Of a stretch of DNA of 25,957 nucleotides, positions 19,451-25,957 are shown in pieces; the first letter of the stretch is position 1; the number at the start of each line of letters is the position of its first letter. The notes beneath the pieces were generated by a model. It was not told the origin of the DNA. It saw only the letters and a program-made list of their open reading frames with translations, and searched no databases. The DNA is from Schoenoplectus triqueter. Taxonomy: Eukaryota; Streptophyta; Magnoliopsida; Poales; Cyperaceae. The stretch is taken from assembly GCA_964058805.1 (NCBI GenBank), contig CAXKVV010001341.1:1-25957 (forward strand), given 5' to 3'. Position numbers and translations under genes: made by a program.

Positions 19451-20341
19451 TCGTTTTCAGAAATAGCGAGAAATAGGCCGGGTGATGACTGCTGATGGAG
19501 AGAGGCCTGAAGTGAGAAGAAAGTGAAGGGGAGGGGTTAAATATGAGGGGGGAGGAGGTCAGGTGGTAAAGACTAAAGAATAGTGAGAGTGAGGTGGTAC
19601 TTAGTAGTAGGAAAGGAGATCAGGAACGAACGGCCGAACCAATTCTAGCCTCGTTTCCATTTTGAAAATCACCCCTTAACGTTTCTTTATTTTATATTAG
19701 ATATTAGAATTCTACTATAAGTATATCATATAACTATATAAGTATTTATTCACAGTAAAAGAAAAGGATGGATATAATTCTTAAATAAACTTTGTAGTTT
19801 TATACATGGGCGGAGAAATTAAAAATAATAAATTAAAATTATAGAAATATTGCTTATATTTTTAATCTAGTTTATATTTCAAGAAGATCATCGATCAAGC
19901 CTAGATTAACTTTAAATCACTCAAAAAATGATCGATCAATTTTTCAAATTGTAATGTATATTAATATTTAATGCATGAGATATCTATAATTTTACTTTTT
20001 ATTCAGTTAGCAACTGTTTGAGTAATTGTGACAGTTGTCAATATATTCTATAAAAAAAAGAGTAATCACTTCAACTCCAAATTTTATAAACAAAATATAA
20101 ATTTTCGATTATATATTGCCAATATATTATAAATATCAAAATCTTTCTGGGGCCAGAATGTTGTATTTTTTTTACTATTTTTCTAATAGATATAAAATCA
20201 TTTCTAATAGAAGGTGCAAAAGTTTTTTATCAATGAAATTCTTCTCTATTGAAAAAATAATAATAAAACGAGTATTAAAATATAAACTTTGATTCCTATA
20301 AAGTTTTAGCATAAATGTATATATATATATAGATAGATAGC
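19451..20341. other. Upstream of branching enzyme, no gene seen
   Basis: A G-rich purine patch lies at 19525-19625 (GGGG and GGGGGG runs), then AT-rich DNA without ORFs. The end (20316-20341) is a (TA)n(GATA)n microsatellite that leads into MITE D. Confidence 0.45.
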
Positions 20342-20752
20342 GAGTAAAACTACCGTGCTCCTAGGAGCATGGAGCTCCTCCATGATCTTAACTCAAAAAA
20401 TATATCAAATGATCTTCAAACTTTGATTTATCACTCTCATTAAATTTTTCATATTGAAATCTTATGGGATATAAAATTTTAGGGTGTTTTGAGTTTTCTA
20501 AATCACTATTTTTAATTTTTGAAAATAATGTACAAACATTGAATATTTTATTATTATTTTTAGAGTTGATTTTCAAAAAATAAAAAGTGTGACTTAGAAA
20601 ACTCGAAACGCCTCAAATTTTTGTACCCCATATGATTTCAATATGAAAAATTTAATGAGAGTGATAAAATAAAATTTAGAAATCATTTAATATATTTTTT
20701 GAGCTAATATCGCGGAGGGACTCTTTGTGCTTCTAGAAGCGCGCTAGCTTTA
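20342..20752. mobile_element. Foldback MITE D, same family as intron 12 MITE B
   Basis: The left arm begins GAGTAAAACTACCGTGCTCC with near-palindrome GTGCTCCTAGGAGCAT (20355-20370); the right arm inverted has GCGCTTCTAGAAGCAC (20727-20742). The body shares with MITE B long blocks such as AATAATGTACAAACATTGAA and TATTTTATTATTATTTTTAG. It is flanked by (TA)n(GATA)n on the left and (AT)n at 20752-20770. Arm divergence is greater than in MITE C, so it is older. The ORF at 20388-20576 (-) lies inside the element and is spurious. Confidence 0.8.
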
Positions 20753-20770
20753 ATATATATATATATATAT

Positions 20771-21216
20771 CGCTTTTTAGTGATCCAGATTGAACATTTG
20801 GAATTTTTGAAATTTGAAACTTGCCCAAATAGCATCACATCTTTCGTAAATAATGTAAAACTTGTGTGAACTTGCGGGAGTTCTGAACTCCATATAATTT
20901 TATTTTATAGAAGGGTGGAGATGAAAGAATTCTTTCTCGAAACTTTTGGTTTTCTCAGGAAACGGGAAAAAAGGTCTACTTTTGGCGCTAATTGCAACGA
21001 GTTTACTCATTATCAATTTATCACTGAGTGGACAATGGTTGAACTTGAAGATTACGACAATGTGTTCTCTTTTCTCCATCCAAGAGGAAACTGTGAGAAA
21101 CTTATTCCATCAGAACCGTCCATTTAACTCTCACCGACGGAGATCGCACCAATCCAACAACCCGAGGATCAAGGATCTCTCCGGTAGTACAATAATTGGA
21201 GAGGAGGAGCGCTTGT
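20771..21216. other. Unassigned, modest GC rise, possible gene fragment
   Basis: From about 20895 to 21215 base composition rises and two overlapping plus-strand frames stay open (20915-21127 and 20946-21221). The second contains a hydrophobic run (LLLALIATSLLIINLSLSG) followed by an Arg/Ser-rich segment (HRRRSHQSNN), but begins without ATG. I do not recognise either product. It could be a decayed or captured gene fragment, or upstream DNA of an unrelated unit. Confidence 0.25.
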
Positions 21217-21308
21217 CATGAGAGGAGTTTTTACTTAAAGAGCCTAATAATCAATGTTATCTACAGAACCGACTTTAAAGGCAAGTTATTTTCACAAACG
21301 GTCTAATT

Positions 21309-21335
21309 AAGGGCGTCAGTTGAACTCACGCCCTT
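21309..21335. repeat. Palindrome copy 1
   Basis: GGGCGTCAGTT, central G, AACTCACGCCC, framed by TTAA on both sides. There is one mismatch between arms (C against the expected G). Orientation as copies 2 and 4. Confidence 0.9.
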
Positions 21336-21375
21336 AAATCTCCATTTTACCTGCCCGAACACTGCCTAAAGACAC

Positions 21376-21404
21376 AAAGGGCGTGAGTTGAACTCACGCC
21401 CTTT
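21376..21404. repeat. Palindrome copy 2 (perfect)
   Basis: AAAGGGCGTGAGTT, central G, AACTCACGCCCTTT: 14-bp arms, all complementary. This is the reference copy. Confidence 0.95.
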
Positions 21405-21492
21405 AGATGTTGATGTGCTCTGGTTATTATCTTTCAGAAGTCAAAACCACCGAAAGTGAAAAAAAATTGATATAAATGCGATATGTGGACTT

Positions 21493-21521
21493 AAAGGGCG
21501 TGAGTTCAACTCACGTCCTTT
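21493..21521. repeat. Palindrome copy 3 (inverted orientation)
   Basis: AAAGGGCGTGAGTT, central C, AACTCACGTCCTTT. The central C instead of G means this copy sits in the opposite orientation to copies 1, 2 and 4. There is one T for C change in the right arm. Confidence 0.95.
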
Positions 21522-21576
21522 GGGTCATTTTGCTCTCTTTTGTTTGGACAGCGGGCGGACAGAGAAAATAGCGTTT

Positions 21577-21605
21577 TAAGGGCGTGAGTTGAACTCACGT
21601 CCTTT
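21577..21605. repeat. Palindrome copy 4
   Basis: TAAGGGCGTGAGTT, central G, AACTCACGTCCTTT; same C-to-T change in the right arm as copy 3. It runs directly into the right terminal arm. Confidence 0.95.
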
Positions 21606-21694
21606 GTTAGGCCGTTTATGAAAATAAATTTGCTTTTAGATCGTTTCTGTAGTTAAGATTTATTTTTGAGCTTTTGAGTAAAAAAATCCTCATG

Positions 21695-22378
21695 AAAAGG
21701 ACAAGAGACCTTTGCCTTTGCGTGGATGCCTTGGAATATTTCACTAGCAAAAGTACAATTCTCATCCTGATGCCGTTTCACTTCACCAACTGTAGTTATC
21801 AGAAAAGGTCCCGGAAAAGACTTCTGATTTTCCGGTTTTAATCCGCCCCCGCATAGAACAAGTTCTCTGTGTGCGGCAAAACAATGAATTATAGGACTAG
21901 TATAAAAAAACATTAATTAATTGTAAAATAGTGTTATTTACTAATTCATAATCCACGATTCATAGTAAATAAAAGATTAAATTTAGAGATTTTTGTAGCT
22001 ATTGCGCATCATTCATATTCTCTATCATTAATTTTATTAAAATCATTTTATCTACTTTTAATTAATATCTCATGTAATTAGATTTTTCTTATTTCAAGTA
22101 GATGGGTGTTCATACTTAAGATAAAATTTATAACTTTTAAAATGATCCATTTTTTTTTACTTTTATTTATAAACTATCATGTATTTAATTATATGATTAT
22201 TATACATAATTTCAGTATTTTAAATTATCATGTATTTAATTTTATACATCAATGAATGACCCGTCCAAGTTCTGAACAGAATTTTATATGATTTCAGGAT
22301 TGAATTTCATAGACTCTAATTGTTTCGTCGAGACAATGAGAGAGTTTTTTTTTTTTGCTTTTTTTTTAAAAGACAGAT
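21695..22378. other. Intergenic, no gene supported
   Basis: A minus-strand frame (21653-21913) stays open across 21695-21880 with moderate GC but has no recognisable motif and overlaps the TIR arm, so it is not called. From 21910 on the DNA is AT-rich with no genes. Confidence 0.4.
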
Positions 22379-22497
22379 GATGCGAGCAAAACTTAAATAT
22401 AGATGTTCTTCATAGTTATTTTAATAAAATAAAATATAGATGTTCTTCATAGTTATTTTAATAAAAATAGTTATGATGCGAGCAAAACTTAAATATA
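22379..22497. repeat. Local compound duplication
   Basis: GATGCGAGCAAAACTTAAAT plus ATA occurs at 22379-22401 and again at 22475-22497. Between them a unit with ATAGATGTTCTTCATAGTTA occurs twice with a 37-base period (about 22395 and 22432). The nested arrangement suggests slippage or two successive duplications. Confidence 0.85.
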
Positions 22498-22549
22498 ACA
22501 AATATTCTTCCCGGCTCCAATTGACAAAAAATAATTAAATAAAAAATCT

Positions 22550-24345
22550 TCTAGATTTATATTACAACCACTACGAGCTAAGAATTTTATGATAGAATTT
22601 GCGCACAAATATTAGCACGAATGTATTAAAATAATATTTCTACTATAACTTTATTAAAGGTTGATATCATTTATGATTTCAATTTGACAAATAAAATCAT
22701 TGAATGACACGATTATTTTTGAATGTTGTCTTCTCTTTATTTCTATAATAATCACCGCGAGCTTAAAAAATTATGGCACAAGTTACGCAAAATGAAGAAT
22801 ACAGATGCGTTACAAAGGTAGTTCTTTTATTAATCTATTTGAGTTTTATTTCATTTGTTGTCTCATTTCAACAAATAAAAAAGATTAAAGTACATAAAAT
22901 TATTTTGAATGATGTTTAGTATCGGTTATTATTATAATTTTTGCATGATCAAGCCTTTATGACACCAATTGTGTAGAAATATTAACATAAATATATTAAA
23001 ATAATACTTCTTCTATCAATTTATTCGAATTTTCTATCCTTCATATTCTCATTTTAACAAATAAAATCACTAAAATACACAAATATTATTTTGAATGTTA
23101 TCTTCTATCGGTTTTCGATATAATCACTATGGTCTCAAGACATTATGACACATATTGCGAACAAAGATGAATACAAAATGTATTAAAATAATATTTCTTT
23201 TGTTAATTTATTCTATCATTTGTTACATCATTTCAATAAATAAAATTATCAAAGGTATACAATCAATTTATATTATAATTTTTGTGTACTTGAGCCATTA
23301 CGATATGAATTATACAAATAATTAACATAAATATCAAAATAATATTTTTTTTATTACTGTATTCAAATTTTATATCCTTCATAGCTTTATTTAGAATGTT
23401 ATTTTCTATTAGTTGATGTTATAACTATTACAATATAAAGGCTTATGACATGAGATACGCATAAAAATAAATGCAAGTGCATCCAAATAATATTTGTTAT
23501 ATTATTTTATTCGAATTTTGTATTATATATTATCTCATTTTAAAAATTAAATTACTAAAATATATAAAATTATCTTAAAATATTATTTTATATTGACTTA
23601 TATTATAATCACTGCGAGGTCAAGACTACATAACATGAGTTTCTGAATTCTAATGCATTAAATAGTATTTTTTTCTATTAGTGTATTCGAATTTTGTATT
23701 ATTTGTCGTCTCATTTAATAAATAAAATTATCAAAATATATATAGTTATTTTGAATGATTTTTATCATAAGTTTATATGATAATAGTTGCGTACTTGAGC
23801 CTTTATGACACAAGTTGCGTAGAAAAATTGACACAAATATATTTAAATAAATTTTTTTCTGTCATTTTATTTGACTTTTATACCATTCATAAACTCGTTT
23901 CAACACAAAATCATTAAAATACATAAATATTATTTTGAATATTATATTCTATTGATTTATCAAATAATCACTACGATCTCAATACTTTATAACATGAGTT
24001 GCGTACAAGTATGAATACAAATGTATTAAAACATTTCTTCTTCTATGAGTCTATTCGAGTTTTACATCATTTGTTGTCTGATTTCAACAAATAAAATCAC
24101 CAAAATACATCATTAAAATTATTTTAAATATTATATTATATTGATTTATCACATAATCACTACGATCTCAAGCCTTTGTGACATGAGTTTGCGCACAAAG
24201 ATGAATGCATATGTTATACTATTCAAGTTTTATTTCATTTATTATATTATTTTAACAAATAAAATTATCAAAACACACATTATTATTTTGAATGATATAT
24301 TCTACTGATTTATATTACAATCATCATGAGTTCAAGCCTTACAAG
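22550..24345. repeat. Degenerate tandem satellite, unit about 180 bp
   Basis: About ten diverged head-to-tail AT-rich units. A marker block (CAAATAAAAT or close variant) recurs at 22688, 22872, 23058, 23237, about 23545, 23719, 23903, 24088 and 24256, spacings 184, 186, 179, 308 (two units, one with an internal deletion), 174, 184, 185 and 168. Other blocks recur in the same order in each unit: TATTTTGAATGTTAT, ATAATCACTACGA-CTCAAG, TATGACA-GAGTTGCG, ATGTATTAAAATAATATTTC, TTATTCGAATTTT, and CATTTGTTGTCTCATTT. Unit length is nucleosome-sized, like many plant satellites. No genes. Confidence 0.85.
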
Positions 24346-24380
24346 TAAGCAAAAAAAAAAAATATAAATCCAACGCCTTA

Positions 24381-25082
24381 GAGCATCTCCAATGGGGTTT
24401 TTAATTCAGTTTCTAATCTGATGTGTCACGATATAATTTTAATTTTAGCGCTGGAGATGGAGTTTCTAATTTAGAAACCAGAACCGCAGTTTCTAATTTA
24501 GAAACTCAATTTTAATCTGTGTCGGATTTAGAACTACGCTGGTTTTCAGCGATGGAGCGAAAAATTTCTATTTATCGCTAACCTATTTTCTCACCCGCCT
24601 CCTTTTTATCCTTCGTCCGATCTCTCCCCAGACGCGAAGACTTCACAACTTGCCGCCTCCTCTTGCTCGTCTACTCCCTTGCTGCCTCCTCCCGCTCGTA
24701 TACTCCCCAGATCGCAAGCTTCTCATTGCCGCCCTCCCCAGATTGCAGGCGCGATTTCTTTTATTTATTTTCATCAAAATTGAATTGTATACTTAATATT
24801 TCTATCAACTATATGATATCAGGTTCTATTATATTCGGTAATATCATATTGTACTTTAAACATTAAAAACATTTCTTCTTCTGGCGCGCATCTATCTGGC
24901 TCAAATGATATGTTTTGGCGCAAATTCATTTTCAGTTATCTGGCGCGCGTCTATCTGGCGCTTTAGAATTAGAAATTGCGATTCAGCATTGGAGCGAAAA
25001 ATTGAGTTTTAAAAATCATTTCTTAAATAGCTGACGTGTCCGAACAATATGTTTAGAAACCGCATTTGCATTGGAGATGCTC
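24381..25082. mobile_element. PIF/Harbinger-like element with TTA TSD
   Basis: The left end GAGCATCTCCAATGGGGT is matched by the inverted right end GAGCATCTCCAATGCAAAT. TTA is duplicated at 24378-24380 and 25083-25085, the three-base duplication of PIF/Harbinger elements, whose ends commonly resemble GGGCATCTCCAA. Subterminal repeats of TTTCTAATTTAGAAAC occur near the left end. The interior has a GC-rich patch (24585-24755) with near-repeats (GCCGCCTCCTCTTGCTCGTC and GCTGCCTCCTCCCGCTCGTA) and, at 24883-24963, TCTGGCGCGC-TCTATCTGGC twice. No transposase, so it is non-autonomous, 702 bp. Confidence 0.78.
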
Positions 25083-25085
25083 TTA

Positions 25086-25403
25086 CACTAGGCTGAACTC
25101 AACAGAGAGGGGAGAAAGACGACGTAGGCTCCTGATTGCAACTCGCAGGAGAGAGGGAGAAGGCTATTCAAAAACGAAGGGGCGTCTTTTGATTTGAACT
25201 GAGAGAGGGAGGAGCACGATAACAGTGAAATATGTAAGGGAGTGTTTGGCACTCAATGGAATAACAAAAAGTTGAAATAGAATAGCTATTTCGATGAATT
25301 AATTTGTCAAACGAATTTTAGACTAAGTAGAATAGTGCAGAATAGTGCTAATCCGGTATACCAACTTATAGGTGGAATACTGGATTAACTCTCGTCGGAA
25401 TAG
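25086..25403. other. Intergenic, possible MITE end
   Basis: GGGAGTGTTTGGCACTCAAT near 25239 resembles the start of common plant hAT-like MITEs, followed by repeated GAATAG motifs, but no matching right end is inside the window. The preceding 150 bases are purine-rich (GAGAGAGGGAG). No gene seen. Confidence 0.35.
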
Positions 25404-25957
25404 CGATTATTATTTGATTATATTATATTATATTATTATATTATGATTATGATTAAGATTTAGTATTATTATATTATATTTATGATTATAATTTATTATT
25501 AAATTAACATTATGATTATTTATTATTTATTATTATTATTATCATCATTATATTATTATTATTAAATTATTATTATCATTATTGTTATTATATTATCGTT
25601 ACCATTAGTATTATTATATTATTATTTATTATTATAAATATAATTTTAATATTATAGTATTATATTATGAATATAAATATAATTATTTTATTATTATATT
25701 ATTATGATCAAGATTATTTATTATTATATTTATTATATTATGATGATTATGATTATGATTATTATTACTTATTATTATTTTATTATGTTGTATTATATTA
25801 TTATATGTTGATTATAGTGATGACTAATTTATTATTATATTATTATAATTATAATTATTTTTATGATTATGATTATATTTTTATTATTATTATGGTTATA
25901 TTATTATGATTATGACTATAATTATTATTATCATGATTATTATATTATTAAAATTAT
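25404..25957. repeat. ATT/TAT/GATTAT low-complexity tract
   Basis: Imperfect TTA/TAT/ATG triplet-like repeats run for over 550 bases to the window end. The ORF at 25667-25909 (a Tyr/Leu/Ile/Asp repeat) is a by-product of this composition and is not a gene. Confidence 0.9.

Larger units (their letters stand above)
21217..21694. mobile_element. TIR element carrying four palindrome copies
   Basis: Inverted arms of about 100 bases: the left reads CATGAGAGGAGTTTTTACT, and the right inverted CATGAGGATTTTTTTACT. Both continue through CTACAGAA-CGA, GGCAAGTT/AGCAAATT, TTTTCACAAACGG/TTTTCATAAACGG and CTAA directly into the first and last palindromes. Between the arms lie four palindromes at 21311, 21376, 21493 and 21577. 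No ORF, and no clear target-site duplication. The outer boundary may be a few bases off. Superfamily unknown; long arms hint at a Mutator-like MITE. Confidence 0.65.

Noticed and set aside
19529..19556. G-quadruplex candidate upstream of the branching enzyme
   Set aside because: Runs are GGGG, GGGG and GGGGGG with a long loop; the fourth run requires splitting the last, so the support is weak.
21309..21605. CRISPR-like spaced repeats
   Set aside because: The spaced palindromes vary in spacing (about 65-117 bases), include an inverted copy and lie in a plant TIR element; this is not a CRISPR array.
21653..21913. 86-residue minus-strand ORF
   Set aside because: Its C-terminal part lies in the TIR arm of the palindrome element and no motif is recognisable.
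24663..24866. 67-residue ORF in the Harbinger-like element
   Set aside because: It begins at a TTG, lies in a C-rich repeat and has no domain.
25667..25909. 80-residue Tyr/Leu/Asp-rich ORF
   Set aside because: Pure low-complexity translation of an ATT/TAT repeat tract.

Overview
This is nuclear DNA from a flowering plant. The evidence is a 21-exon starch branching enzyme gene with GT-AG introns and an N-terminus that looks like a plastid transit peptide, two intronless CYP77-type cytochrome P450 genes, and AT-rich intergenic DNA full of plant-type small transposons (CACTA, hAT-like, PIF/Harbinger-like, long-TIR foldback elements, SINE tails). The coding regions lack the strong GC bias of grasses. 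A non-grass monocot is possible, but the species cannot be fixed from the sequence alone.

Layout. 1-1700: intergenic, with a CACTA-type terminus rich in AACCGGTT modules. 1848-3392 (+): first CYP77-type P450. 3393-7600: intergenic, with an orphan exon-like ORF and two small inverted-repeat elements. 7712-9256 (+): second P450, a gap-free duplicate of the first (392 of 514 residues identical by hand count). 9257-12429: a MITE cluster, including a long-TIR element with a hAT-like MITE nested inside it, between the convergent 3' ends of P450 number 2 and the branching enzyme. 12430-19198 (-): class II (A-family) starch branching enzyme, 854 codons plus stop. Its intron 12 is almost entirely three foldback MITEs joined by microsatellites, and intron 11 holds a 48-bp SINE tail with perfect target-site duplications. 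19199-20341: promoter and upstream DNA. 20342-20752: a fourth microsatellite-flanked MITE related to those in intron 12. 21217-21694: a TIR element carrying four copies of a 23-29 bp palindrome. 22550-24345: about ten degenerate units of a roughly 180-bp AT-rich satellite. 24381-25082: a PIF/Harbinger-like element with TTA duplications and a GC-rich core. 25404-25957: ATT/TAT low-complexity DNA running off the window.

The genes do not form an evident pathway. The P450s are expected at the ER, acting on fatty acids (cutin or epoxy/hydroxy fatty acids in characterised CYP77 members). The branching enzyme makes alpha-1,6 branches in amylopectin inside plastids. No tRNA, rRNA or CRISPR was found. 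The most unusual material is the transposon architecture: four MITEs of at least two sequence families share one terminal design (GAGTRARRCTAYSG, followed in three of them by a palindrome of the form GTGCT-N6-AGCAC), all sit in (TA)n/(GA)n microsatellites, and there is a separate element built around a repeated palindrome.
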